Shown: in pieces, positions 25,539 to 34,610 of the stretch
Numbering within the stretch: position 1 is the stretch's first letter
Layout: every line of letters starts with the position of its first letter
Notes under the pieces: model-generated
What the model saw: the letters and a program-made list of their open reading frames with translations, nothing else
Databases searched by the model: none
What the model was told of the DNA's origin: nothing
Program-made: the position numbers and the translations under genes
Source of the DNA: Clostridia bacterium
GTDB lineage: Bacteria; Bacillota; Clostridia; TANB77; CAG-508
Reading direction: 5' to 3'
DNA: 51,907 bases
NCBI GenBank assembly: GCA_017613275.1
Contig: JAGAED010000012.1
Location: 1 to 51,907 of the forward strand

Positions 25539-28151
25539 ATGGCAGAATTTTCACCAATGATGCAAAAATATCTTGAAACAAAGGAACAATACAAAGATTG
25601 CATCTTGTTTTATAGATTAGGCGATTTTTATGAGATGTTTTTTGATGATGCCATTACAGCGTCAAGAGAACTAGAAATAACATTAACAGGAAAAGAATGT
25701 GGACAAGAAGAAAGAGCTCCAATGTGTGGAGTTCCACATCATGCAGCAGAAATGTATATTTCAAGACTAATTGCAAAAGGCTATAAAGTTGCAATATGTG
25801 AGCAATTAGAAGACCCTAAAACAACAAAAGGAATAGTAAAAAGGGGCGTAATTCGTGTTGTAACACCAGGTACAATCGTAGAAAGCAATATGCTAGAAGA
25901 AAGAAAAAACAATTTCATAATGTCAATCTTCAAATCTGGAATATACTTTGGTATAAGCGTTTGCGACATTTCTACAGGTGAATTTTATTCTGCAGAAATT
26001 AGAGATGACCAAAACTTTGCACTTTTGCTAGACGAAATTGCAAGATACATGCCATCTGAACTAGTTATAAATTCAATGTTGGCAGATTCAACAGAAGAAA
26101 TGGCCAAAATAAAAGAAAGATTTACTGCTTATATTACAAAATTTAACGATAAATTTTTCACAGACGACGCTGAAAAAATAAAATATAGATTTTCAATCTT
26201 AGATAATACAGGAAAAGACATACAAGACCTAGAATCAAGAGGCATGGCTGTGGCTTCAATAAATGCTTTAGTGGAATATATTGAACAAACCCAAATGACA
26301 AGTTTAGATCATATCAATAAAATAGTAGTTTACAACATTTCAAAATACATGTCATTAGACATTAGTGCAAGAAGAAATCTTGAAATTACTGAAAAAATGA
26401 GAGATAAATCTAAAAAAGGAACTTTACTTTGGGTGTTGGATAAAACATCAACATCAATGGGCGGAAGGCTTTTAAGAAGATGGCTAAACGACCCACTAAT
26501 AGATGTTTTGGAAATTAATAAAAGACTAAATGCTGTTAAAGAACTAAAAGAAAGCATAATGCTTAGGGGCGACATAGTTGAAAGTCTTAAAAAAGTATAC
26601 GATATTGAAAGACTTGCTGGAAAAATGGCTTATGGTAATGCAAATGCAAGAGACATGATAACTTTGAAAAATTCTCTTGTAAAACTTCCAGAACTTAAAC
26701 AAATTCTTTCAAATTGCAAGCAAGATTATTTAAAAGAATGCTTTGAAAATCTAGATGAATTACAAGATATAAAAGAATTGATAGAAAAAGCGATTGTAGA
26801 AGACCCACCAATGACAATTAAAGAAGGTGGAATAATAAAACTTGGTTATGATCCAGAAATAGATAAACTAAAAACAGCTACAACTGAAGGAAAACAATGG
26901 CTTGTAGAACTTGAAACAAAAGAAAGAGAAGCTACAGGAATCAAAAATTTAAAAATAAGTTTCAATAAAGTTTTTGGATATTATTTTGAAGTAACAAAAT
27001 CATGGCTAAGCCAAGTGCCAGATAGATATATAAGAAAACAAACTTTAACAAATGCGGAAAGATTTATAACAGAAGAACTAAAAACATTGGAAAATCAAAT
27101 ACTTGGTTCATCTGAAAGAATAGTAAATCTTGAATACAATGCATTTGTAGAGATTAGAGAAGAAATTGCTAAAAACATCAAAAGGCTTCAAAAATCAGCA
27201 AATGTGGTTTCAACATTAGATGTTTTAACATCATTTGCAGTGGTTGCGGAAGATATGAATTACTGCATGCCAAAAGTAAATTCACAAGGTTCAATAAATA
27301 TAAAAAATGGAAGACATCCTGTAATAGAAAAAATGCTAGGCGTAGGCGAATTTGTTGAAAATGACACGTTCTTAGACGAAGGTGACAACAGGCTTGCAAT
27401 AATTACTGGTCCAAACATGGCTGGTAAATCTACATATATGAGACAAGTTGCGTTAATTACACTTATGGCACAAGTTGGAAGCTTTGTTCCAGCAGAAGAA
27501 GCAGAAATTGGCGTGGTAGACAAAATCTTTACTCGTGTTGGAGCTTCAGATGACTTATCTATGGGACAAAGTACATTCATGGTAGAAATGATGGAAGTTG
27601 CGACAATCCTAAAAGAAGCAACAAAGAACAGTCTTGTAATATTAGATGAAATAGGTAGAGGAACATCAACATATGACGGGGTTTCAATTGCTTGGGCAGT
27701 TGCAGAATATATTGCAGACAAAGAAAAATGTGGGGCCAAAACATTATTTGCAACACATTACCACGAACTAATTGGACTAGAAGAAAAACTAGATGGTGTA
27801 AAAAACTATTCAATAGCAGTAAAAGAAAAGGGAGAAGATATCATCTTCTTAAGAAAAATAGTAAGAGGGGGAACAGACGAAAGCTATGGTATACATGTAG
27901 CAAGGCTTGCAGGAGTTCCAAAAGTAGTTACACAAAAAGCAGATAGCATATTAAAAAGCTTAGAACGTAAAAATGTGTTAACAGGAAAAGCACAAGAAAA
28001 GAAAGATAAAAAACAAGTGGAAGGTCAATTTGATATGTTCAACTTCAAATTAGCAGAAATTGCACACGAATTGGACAAAGTCAATTTAAATGAGCTAACA
28101 CCAATAGATGCGCTAAACACACTTGTTAAGATTAAAGAAAAAATGAAATAA
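25539..28151 (+). CDS. mutS: DNA mismatch repair protein MutS
   Basis: This 870-residue MutS recognises mismatches. The N-terminal mismatch-binding domain shows FYRLGDFYEMFFDDA, with the Phe-x-Glu type motif in FYEMF, and CGVPHHA. The lever and clamp domains follow. The C-terminal ATPase has Walker A GPNMAGKST (about residue 626), TRVGASDDLSMGQSTFMVEM, Walker B VILDEIGRGTST and TLFATHYHEL. The gene begins directly after the miaB stop with AAAGGAG inside the end of miaB. mutL is 20 kb away at 4365 here. The next gene (28271) has its own promoter. Confidence 0.97.
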   Translation: MAEFSPMMQKYLETKEQYKDCILFYRLGDFYEMFFDDAITASRELEITLTGKECGQEERAPMCGVPHHAAEMYISRLIAKGYKVAICEQLEDPKTTKGIVKRGVIRVVTPGTIVESNMLEERKNNFIMSIFKSGIYFGISVCDISTGEFYSAEIRDDQNFALLLDEIARYMPSELVINSMLADSTEEMAKIKERFTAYITKFNDKFFTDDAEKIKYRFSILDNTGKDIQDLESRGMAVASINALVEYIEQTQMTSLDHINKIVVYNISKYMSLDISARRNLEITEKMRDKSKKGTLLWVLDKTSTSMGGRLLRRWLNDPLIDVLEINKRLNAVKELKESIMLRGDIVESLKKVYDIERLAGKMAYGNANARDMITLKNSLVKLPELKQILSNCKQDYLKECFENLDELQDIKELIEKAIVEDPPMTIKEGGIIKLGYDPEIDKLKTATTEGKQWLVELETKEREATGIKNLKISFNKVFGYYFEVTKSWLSQVPDRYIRKQTLTNAERFITEELKTLENQILGSSERIVNLEYNAFVEIREEIAKNIKRLQKSANVVSTLDVLTSFAVVAEDMNYCMPKVNSQGSINIKNGRHPVIEKMLGVGEFVENDTFLDEGDNRLAIITGPNMAGKSTYMRQVALITLMAQVGSFVPAEEAEIGVVDKIFTRVGASDDLSMGQSTFMVEMMEVATILKEATKNSLVILDEIGRGTSTYDGVSIAWAVAEYIADKEKCGAKTLFATHYHELIGLEEKLDGVKNYSIAVKEKGEDIIFLRKIVRGGTDESYGIHVARLAGVPKVVTQKADSILKSLERKNVLTGKAQEKKDKKQVEGQFDMFNFKLAEIAHELDKVNLNELTPIDALNTLVKIKEKMK

Positions 28152-28193
28152 ACAAATTGAAATATTACAATTGTGTTACATTTTAAAAAAATA

Positions 28194-28222
28194 TTGAATA
28201 ATTTATTTTTATTTGTTAAACT
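28194..28222 (+). promoter_or_regulatory. Promoter of the second pilin-like gene
   Basis: TTGAAT (28194-28199), 17-base spacer, TAAACT (28217-28222). Confidence 0.55.
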
Positions 28223-28270
28223 AAAATGGAAAACAAGCACAAGAAAAATAAAATAAGGGGGAAACAAAAG

Positions 28271-29558
28271 ATGGTAAAAACAAGTTTAAAAAATAACAAG
28301 CGGAATTACATTAATAGCTTTAGTAATTACAATTATTGTGCTTTTGATTCTAGCAGGAATAACAATAAATGCACTAACAGGAAGTGACTCTGCACCAGCA
28401 AAGGCTAATGAAGCAGAACAACAAAATGATATCGGTTCAGCAAAGGACCAAATTGCATTAACAGCTACAAATGCTAAATTATTAGCTTACGATACAGCCT
28501 ATGTTGGAAATGGAATTTCTAGCACAGAAGTATCAAATTCTGTAGGTAGAGCTGTAATAAAAGCAGTTGCAGAACAAATACAAGGAAATAACCAAGTAGG
28601 AAAAGCAACAATTGAAATAACAGGATATGGAACATTAGATAATATAAACAATGATGCTAAAATAACAATAACTACAAGAGACTTTACTGAAAAAGGTACA
28701 ATAACCATAGAAGATGGAATACTAACATGGGGAGAAAGTAAAGCGGATGCTGTAAATACTGCAATAGGTCAAGTAGTAAATTATAGTGCCAATAATGTTA
28801 ATAGTTGGAGAGTGTTTTATGCCGATAATAAGCAAATGTTTATAATTCCAACAGGAATAGCAGAAAGTAATTATACACTACAAGATACAAGTGTTACAAC
28901 TTCAACTGTACCAAAAGGAAATGCAACATATACCAATTATTCAGATGATGTATTTGCTTCTAGAACCATTGGAACAAAAACTGTAACTTATGGATTGACT
29001 TATAATAGCAGATGGAAAGAAAAACTAGGAAATAATAAAGACGAATCTAATAGATCAATAGCAACAGCATATATGTGTGATCCAGCAAATTGGACAAGAT
29101 ATGTAGCAAATAATGCACCAGATGGAACTTATGCAGTAGGAGGCCCAACAAAAGAATTACTTGCAGCAGCATGGGAACAAACCAAAGATGCAAGTGGAAA
29201 TTACAGAAGTGCAGGATGGCAAAGTTCAGATGTAGAAGCTGGAGGATATGAAAATAATAAACCATCTGGACTATATAGTTCTAGTCCAATACAAAGAACA
29301 ATTTTACCAACTACAACAAATGGAAATGACGGATTATTCAATAATGGAACAAGTTACTGGCTGGCTTCGCCTTCTTCTAACGACTCGCGCCAAGTGTGCC
29401 TTGTGGACTATCGCGGCTATGTGGAGGATCTCGCCTACTACGGCATCTATCCCGGCAACCTTGGTCTTCGCCCTCTAGTTTCCATTCCATTATCTCATGT
29501 CAATGTAACAGGAAGTGAAGGAAATTATAGTGTTAGTCTAGATTTTGTAGAAGATTAA
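28271..29558 (+). CDS. Pilin-like surface protein with lectin-like variable domain; requires a +1 frameshift at CGGA (28301-28304)
   Basis: ATG 28271 follows GGGGG at 28257-28261 and encodes MVKTSLKNNK, then CGG at 28301-28303. Skipping C gives NNKG/ITLIALVITIIVLLILAG and an open frame to 29558, 428 residues. The first ~160 residues are a pilin-like domain homologous to the 22962 gene. The remainder is a large domain with SWRVFYADN, ATAYMCDPANW, TKELLAAAW and YWLASPSS...GLRPLVSI. This resembles the C-type-lectin/formylglycine-enzyme fold of diversity-generating-retroelement target proteins. Codons 29355-29482 are about 57 percent GC. It probably sits outside the cell. No stop or damage lies beyond the shift. 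Confidence 0.75.
28301..28304 (+). other. Candidate +1 frameshift site CGGA (AAC AAG C GGA ATT)
   Basis: The site lies after codon 10. It shares AACAAGCGGAAT with the site at 22995-23006. Slipping past C joins the leader to Gly-Ile-Thr-Leu. Confidence 0.7.
29355..29482 (+). other. GC-rich patch, candidate variable repeat of a diversity-generating retroelement
   Basis: Bases 29361-29480 contain 68 G or C of 120 (57 percent), while flanking sequence is near 30 percent. It encodes the segment from YWLASPSS to GLRPLVS. Most codons in the middle end in C or T with mixed first two bases (TCT, AAC, GAC, CGC, TGC, TAT, GGC, CTC, GCC, TAC, ATC, CCC), as expected where AAY template codons are mutated at A. 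The template and reverse transcriptase are not in the window. Confidence 0.55.
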
Positions 29559-29663
29559 AAAGAACTTGTCAAGTCTAGTGTGTAAATTTTACTATATATA
29601 ATTACATATCATTTACAAAATATTTTTAATACAAAGGAATTAGATGAAAAATATAAAAACAAA

Positions 29664-29706
29664 AATAAGATAATTAGTTGCTAATTATCTTATTTTTTGG
29701 TATAAT
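29664..29706 (+). promoter_or_regulatory. Terminator of the pilin-like gene overlapped by the ftsY promoter
   Basis: AATAAGATAATTAG (29664-29677), TTG loop, CTAATTATCTTATT (29681-29694), then TTTT form a perfect 14-bp terminator. TTGCTA (29678-29683), starting in its loop, with a 17-base spacer to TATAAT (29701-29706) forms a sigma-A-type promoter for ftsY. Confidence 0.7.
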
Positions 29707-29735
29707 CATAGTGTTATGAGACGAGGAGGAAGATT

Positions 29736-30641
29736 ATGGGATTTTTTGATAAATTAAAAAAAGGATTAACAAAAACAAAGCAAAGCTTTGATGAGAAAAT
29801 AAATAATGTGTTTAGCACATTCAGAAAAGTTGATGAAGACTTTTTAGACGAGTTAGAAGAAGCATTGATAATGTCAGATATAGGAATGGATACATCTGTT
29901 AAGATCATTTCAAGTTTAAGAGATAGAATTAAAAAGGAAAAAATACAAGAACCAGAGGAAGTAAAAAAAGCTTTAAGAGAAGAAATGAAAAAAATACTTG
30001 ATGTTGCAGATATTGGTTTACACCTAAATACAAAACCATCTGTAATTTTGGTGGTTGGCGTAAATGGAGTTGGTAAAACAACTTCAATTGGAAAAATTGC
30101 AAATAACTTGGTAAAACAAGGTAAAAAAGTTGTAGTTGCAGCAGCAGATACATTTAGAGCTGCAGCTGTTGAACAGCTTGAAATCTGGGCAAAACGTTCA
30201 AATTCTAGTATTGTAAAAAGAGATGAAGGAGTTGACCCAGCATCTGTTGTATTTGATGCAATAAGAACTGCAAAAGATACAAATGCAGATGTTTTAATAG
30301 TTGATACAGCTGGAAGACTTCATAACAAAAAATACTTAATGGATGAATTACACAAAATTCAAAAAGTTATAAATAAAGAAATGCCAGATGCAGACAAAGA
30401 AGTTTTACTTGTAATTGACGGAACAACTGGACAAAATGCTATTCAACAAGTTAAAGCATTTAAAGAAGAAGCAGATATTACTGGTTTGGTTTTAACAAAA
30501 TTAGATGGAACTGCAAAAGGTGGAGTTGTAATTGGAATAGTTGAAGAAAACAACATTCCTGTTAAGTTCATCGGTGTTGGAGAGCAAATTGACGATATGG
30601 AAATATTCAATTCACAAGATTTTGTTGAGGCTATTATTTAA
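29736..30641 (+). CDS. ftsY: Signal recognition particle receptor FtsY
   Basis: This 301-residue FtsY is the SRP receptor GTPase that delivers ribosome-nascent chain complexes to the membrane. The N domain spans about residues 1-90, with no acidic A domain (typical for Gram-positives) and MGFFDKLKKGL as an amphipathic N-terminus. The G domain has GVNGVGKTTSIGKIA, DTFRAAAVEQL, DTAGRLHNKKYLMDEL, TKLDGTAKGG and GVGE. A GAGGAGGAAG ribosome binding site precedes the ATG. The next gene follows 18 bases after the stop. Confidence 0.97.
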   Translation: MGFFDKLKKGLTKTKQSFDEKINNVFSTFRKVDEDFLDELEEALIMSDIGMDTSVKIISSLRDRIKKEKIQEPEEVKKALREEMKKILDVADIGLHLNTKPSVILVVGVNGVGKTTSIGKIANNLVKQGKKVVVAAADTFRAAAVEQLEIWAKRSNSSIVKRDEGVDPASVVFDAIRTAKDTNADVLIVDTAGRLHNKKYLMDELHKIQKVINKEMPDADKEVLLVIDGTTGQNAIQQVKAFKEEADITGLVLTKLDGTAKGGVVIGIVEENNIPVKFIGVGEQIDDMEIFNSQDFVEAII

Positions 30642-30659
30642 AAATGAGAGGATGGAAAA

Positions 30660-33467
30660 ATGGAAGAAAATAAAACACAAACACAAGCAAAACCAAAGAA
30701 AAACAAAATAAGAATATTATTGGTAATTGCATTTGTAATACTATTTCTTATAGTAAGCTTCATAACATTAAAATCAAGCTATTTAGAATTTAAAGAGCTT
30801 GGTTCTAACTATGAAGAAATATTTTGGGCAAACATGAAATACAAATATCTAACCATGGGAATAACCTTTGCAATACTTTATATAATAATGTATTTCACAA
30901 ATAGAGGAATAAGAAAAAGCCTTAAACCATTTTTTGAGGCAGAAAAAAAAGACATGCCTAAACTTCCAAACAAATCAATAGCACTTGTATTTTCAACAAT
31001 AGGTAGCTTATTTATAGGTTCAGCATTATTAGAAAAAATAGTTTTATTTATGGGAAATACGTCATTTGGAATAGCAAATGCAGACCCAATTTTTGGACAA
31101 GATGTTGGATATTACATGTTCCAAAAACCATTGATAGAAACAGGCTTAATGTATTTAGCAGGCTTATTGGTAATTTTAACAATATACTCAATTATTTATC
31201 ATATATTAGTTTTCAATTTCTGTTTTGAAAGCGTAGATGGTCAAATGTTAAAAAAGAGTCTAGTTTTCAAAAAAATTATTAGAAACATCAGACTTTTAGC
31301 AATAAATATTGGGCTAATTACAATATTAAACACTCAAAATATTTTATTTGATAGATTATTAACAATTGACGGAAATTTTGAAATTACAGGTGCAAATTAT
31401 ACAAACAGTACAATTAAACTTTGGGGGTATGTAATTTTTGCCATAGTAATTGTTGTATCAATTTTTGCGGCAACAAGCAATTTCAAAAAGGGCGATAAGA
31501 AAAAAGTTGTTAAAAATGTTTTGACAATACCAGTTTATTTGGTTGGCTTATTTGCTGTTTTAATTTGCTTTGACGGAATTTTTGTAAATTCAAACAAGCT
31601 AGAAAAGGAAAGTAATTACTTAGGTTATAACATAAATAATACGAAACAAGCATATAACATAAACATTGAAGAAAAGAATCTTATAAATTCAGGAACTATA
31701 ACAGAAGAAGAAGTTAATGAGAATAAAAACATAATTGATAATATTACAATTGTTAACAAAGAATCGGTTTTGAAGACTTTAAATGATACTCAGACAGAAA
31801 AAGGTTTCTATACATATAAAATGGTAAATCCTGCAAAATATACAATAGACGGAGTAGAGAAAATCGTTTATATGTCTCCAAGAGAAATAGCAAATAAGGA
31901 AAAAACTTATAATAATAAAACTTATGAATATACACATAGCAATGGAATTGTAGTTACATCTGCTACAAATGTAAATGAAAATGGTGAAATTGAGTATATT
32001 CAAAAAGATATTGAAGGAAAAGAAGAAAAAATCAATATTTCAGAGCCAAGAATGTATTTTGGTTTAGAGTCTTATGACATGATTGCAACAAATGTTGAAG
32101 GCAAAAAAGAATATGATTATACAGACCAAAACGGAAATGAAATTACTACAAATTATACAGGAAATGCTGGTATGAACCTAGGATTTTTTGACAGATTAGT
32201 TTTAGGAATAGCAAAAGGAAACCTAAATATAGCATTTTCAGGAGATGTTAAAGATAGTAGTAAAATTATAATTAACAGAAATATAATAAACAGAGCTAAA
32301 AAAGCATTGCCATATTTATTATATGATGAAAATCCATACACAGTAGTAAATAAAAATGGAGAAATTATTTGGGTTTTAGATGGTTACACAACATCTAGCA
32401 ATTATCCTTGTTCACAATATACAAGTATAGAAAAGAATAATTTTAAAGAAAAAATAAACTATATAAGAAATTCTGTAAAAGTTCTAATAAATGCTTATAC
32501 AGGAGAAATATCATTCTATATTACAGACAGAACAGATCCAATAGCAATGGCTTATGAAAAGGTTTATCCAACATTGTTTAAGGACAAAAATGAACAAATT
32601 CCAGAAGATATATCAAGTCATTTTGTATATCCAAAATACTTATATGACATTCAAGCTAAAATGTTAGAAGTTTATCACAATGTTAAGCCAGATGTTTTAT
32701 ATAGAGAAGATGATATTTGGAAAATTGCTAAATTTAACACATCAAATATTACAAATGCAACAGGAACAACAATGGATAGTTTCTACACAATGGTAAAAAC
32801 TTCAAAAAGTAAAGAAGGTTTAGGGTTAATTCAAATTTATAATCCTAAAGATAAACAAAGTTTGAATTCATATTTGGTAGGAACAACAGATGGAAATACT
32901 AATAAATTAACAATTTATAAATTTTCACAAGACAGCAATGTTGCAGGACCAATGCAATTAGCTAAACAAATAGAAGAAGATGCAGAGATTTCTAAAGAAT
33001 TAGAAACAATTAGCGGAGTTGGAACAAAGATAACAAAGCAAATGATAATTGTTCCAATTAAAAATACTCTTCTTTATGTAGAGCCAGTTTACCAAACAAT
33101 GATAAACGAAAAGACAAATTTACCAGTATTGAAAAAGGTAATTGTTGCATCAGGCAAAAAGGTTGCAATTGGTGATGATTTAAAATCTGCACTTCTAAAG
33201 TTATTATCTCAAGATGCAGTAAATATTGAAATTGAAATTACTGATGATATTGAAGGTTTGATTGAAGCAATAATAAAAGCGAATAATAATTTAACACAAT
33301 CAAATGAAACTGGAAATTGGGAGCTAATGGGAAAAGACATTGATAAATTGCAAAGTTTAATCAAGTCATTAGAAAATCTTAAGGCGCAGGAAGATAATAA
33401 AAAAGTCCAAGAAACAGTTGTAACACCAGTTGAAAAAACAAAAGTAGATACAAATACGATACAATAA
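30660..33467 (+). CDS. UPF0182 family membrane protein
   Basis: This 935-residue protein belongs to the UPF0182/COG1615 family of unknown function. After a Lys-rich N-terminus it has about seven hydrophobic helices in the first 330 residues, with the family-typical DPIFGQDVGYYMFQKP. A large, mostly soluble domain follows (about 340-850), containing NPYTVVNKNGEIIWVLDGYTTS and FVYPKYLYDIQAKMLEVYH. The C-terminus is helical, low-complexity and Lys/Thr-rich. It follows ftsY with GAGAGGATGG upstream. A membrane role is certain, but no activity is known. Confidence 0.88.
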   Translation: MEENKTQTQAKPKKNKIRILLVIAFVILFLIVSFITLKSSYLEFKELGSNYEEIFWANMKYKYLTMGITFAILYIIMYFTNRGIRKSLKPFFEAEKKDMPKLPNKSIALVFSTIGSLFIGSALLEKIVLFMGNTSFGIANADPIFGQDVGYYMFQKPLIETGLMYLAGLLVILTIYSIIYHILVFNFCFESVDGQMLKKSLVFKKIIRNIRLLAINIGLITILNTQNILFDRLLTIDGNFEITGANYTNSTIKLWGYVIFAIVIVVSIFAATSNFKKGDKKKVVKNVLTIPVYLVGLFAVLICFDGIFVNSNKLEKESNYLGYNINNTKQAYNINIEEKNLINSGTITEEEVNENKNIIDNITIVNKESVLKTLNDTQTEKGFYTYKMVNPAKYTIDGVEKIVYMSPREIANKEKTYNNKTYEYTHSNGIVVTSATNVNENGEIEYIQKDIEGKEEKINISEPRMYFGLESYDMIATNVEGKKEYDYTDQNGNEITTNYTGNAGMNLGFFDRLVLGIAKGNLNIAFSGDVKDSSKIIINRNIINRAKKALPYLLYDENPYTVVNKNGEIIWVLDGYTTSSNYPCSQYTSIEKNNFKEKINYIRNSVKVLINAYTGEISFYITDRTDPIAMAYEKVYPTLFKDKNEQIPEDISSHFVYPKYLYDIQAKMLEVYHNVKPDVLYREDDIWKIAKFNTSNITNATGTTMDSFYTMVKTSKSKEGLGLIQIYNPKDKQSLNSYLVGTTDGNTNKLTIYKFSQDSNVAGPMQLAKQIEEDAEISKELETISGVGTKITKQMIIVPIKNTLLYVEPVYQTMINEKTNLPVLKKVIVASGKKVAIGDDLKSALLKLLSQDAVNIEIEITDDIEGLIEAIIKANNNLTQSNETGNWELMGKDIDKLQSLIKSLENLKAQEDNKKVQETVVTPVEKTKVDTNTIQ

Positions 33468-33497
33468 AAAAATGAAGCTTTATGCTTCATTTTTTTA
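33466..33497. terminator. Bidirectional terminator
   Basis: ATGAAGC (33472-33478), TTTAT loop, GCTTCAT (33484-33490), with A and T runs on either side. It lies between convergent genes. Confidence 0.85.
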
Positions 33498-33502
33498 ATT
33501 TT

Positions 33503-33790
33503 TTATAATAAAAATTGTATTCCATCATTGCTTGTTTTATATTCTGTATTATTTCCAAATGTTTCATCATTCCCATTATTTTGACTATTATATTCAATGA
33601 ATCTGTTTAAATTTTTAACTGAAATTCCAGTTTTTCCAGAAATTTCGTCTATAGATTCTCCTAATCCATTTTCTTCTATATATGATTTAAATGTAGAAAA
33701 TTCGAAATTCTCCTTTGTGCTACATTTTGGGCATACATTAGTGTTTGATAAATAAAAGTTACCACATCTACTACATTTTTTGAAATCCAT
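33503..33790 (-). CDS. Small zinc-ribbon protein with helix-turn-helix-like segment (YvyF-like)
   Basis: This 95-residue protein starts MDFKKCSRCGNFYLS, with zinc knuckles CSRC and CPKC about 14 residues apart. A segment then follows, FKSYIEENGLGESIDEISGKTGISVKNLNRFIE, resembling the ribbon-plus-helical plan of the flagellar-operon protein YvyF (TIGR03826). The tail is Asn-rich. A minus-strand AGGAGG lies upstream of the ATG. No flagellar genes are in the window, so a regulatory role is only inferred. It is divergent from the 33999 gene. Confidence 0.62.
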   Translation of the reverse strand: MDFKKCSRCGNFYLSNTNVCPKCSTKENFEFSTFKSYIEENGLGESIDEISGKTGISVKNLNRFIEYNSQNNGNDETFGNNTEYKTSNDGIQFLL

Positions 33791-33998
33791 CTTACATAAA
33801 CCTCCTAAAAAATTTATCTTTTGACATTATTGTCTGTATTGTATCATAAAAAAATGCAAAATAAAAGAGAATTTTATAAAAAAATATTTTTTTTTATAAA
33901 AGATAATAACGAGTTCACAAAGAAATAGTAAAAAATCGACAGAATTCGATACAATTATTTTATATAAAAATGGGATTTAGAAAGGAAAGTGATCTGAA

Positions 33999-34610
33999 AT
34001 GTTAGTGAAAGATGTAAAAAGAATTGGAAAAGTTGGCAAGAATTTACTAAAGAATAAAGATGCGAACGAAATAATAGAAACAATAATAGAAAAGCCACTT
34101 CAAAAAGCGTGCAAAGATTGCAAAGAAAAAAATATAGAAACAGTTATGAGTAGTGCCAATAAACACAATCTTGTAAAGAAAAACAAAATAAGAATAAATA
34201 AAAAAGAAGCAATAGAAAGAGCTGAACAAGGAAAAACACAAACATTTCTAACAGCAGGAAGAGGTTATGCATGGCTAATGCTAAATTATGAAACCCTATC
34301 AGATGAAAACAGAAAAATACTATTTGATATAGAAAAAGAACTTGGTGAAGATAGTGTGTGGTTTGTAAAATCTAATTACATTGAAGTAATGAACAAAATG
34401 AGAAAACTATTCAGACTAAAGCCACTAGTGGAAGTTTTTGATGATACATATGCAGATAACTTTAAGAAAAAACAAATAATATTAATGTACAACAACAGAT
34501 ATACAAGAAGGTCAGTATTCCTAAGAATGCCAATAGAAGAAACAACAACATGTGAAGAAGTAGAACAGCACTTCTCTAAAATAATAGAAAGATTAGTACC
34601 CAACACTTAA
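33999..34610 (+). CDS. Hypothetical basic protein, no recognised family
   Basis: This 203-residue Lys-rich protein starts MLVKDVKRIGKVGKNLL. The N-terminal part (1-65) is helical and basic, with CKDC. The central part reads KKEAIERAEQGKTQTFLTAGRGYAWLMLNYETL. The C-terminal part contains a VFLRMPIEETTTCEEVEQHFSKIIERL segment. No membrane helix or signal peptide is seen. AAAGGAAAGTG lies before ATG 33999, and weak promoter-like boxes TCGACA and TTTATA lie in the divergent region. The stop codon sits inside a long inverted repeat (34604-34656). I do not recognise it. Confidence 0.72.
   Translation: MLVKDVKRIGKVGKNLLKNKDANEIIETIIEKPLQKACKDCKEKNIETVMSSANKHNLVKKNKIRINKKEAIERAEQGKTQTFLTAGRGYAWLMLNYETLSDENRKILFDIEKELGEDSVWFVKSNYIEVMNKMRKLFRLKPLVEVFDDTYADNFKKKQIILMYNNRYTRRSVFLRMPIEETTTCEEVEQHFSKIIERLVPNT

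Noticed and set aside
28271..28310. Pilin body starting at GTG or TTG in the +1 frame
   Set aside because: Those starts lie inside the hydrophobic helix, lack a ribosome binding site and would lose the prepilin leader.
22962..29558. Homopolymer slippage or phase variation in A-runs as the cause of the pilin frame changes
   Set aside because: One A could be removed in each case, but the A-runs are short (A4 and A6) and differ between genes, while AACAAGCGGAAT is identical; it remains a weaker alternative.
29644..29673. Nine-codon peptide with a ribosome binding site before ftsY
   Set aside because: It is very short, lies in the terminator and has no other support.
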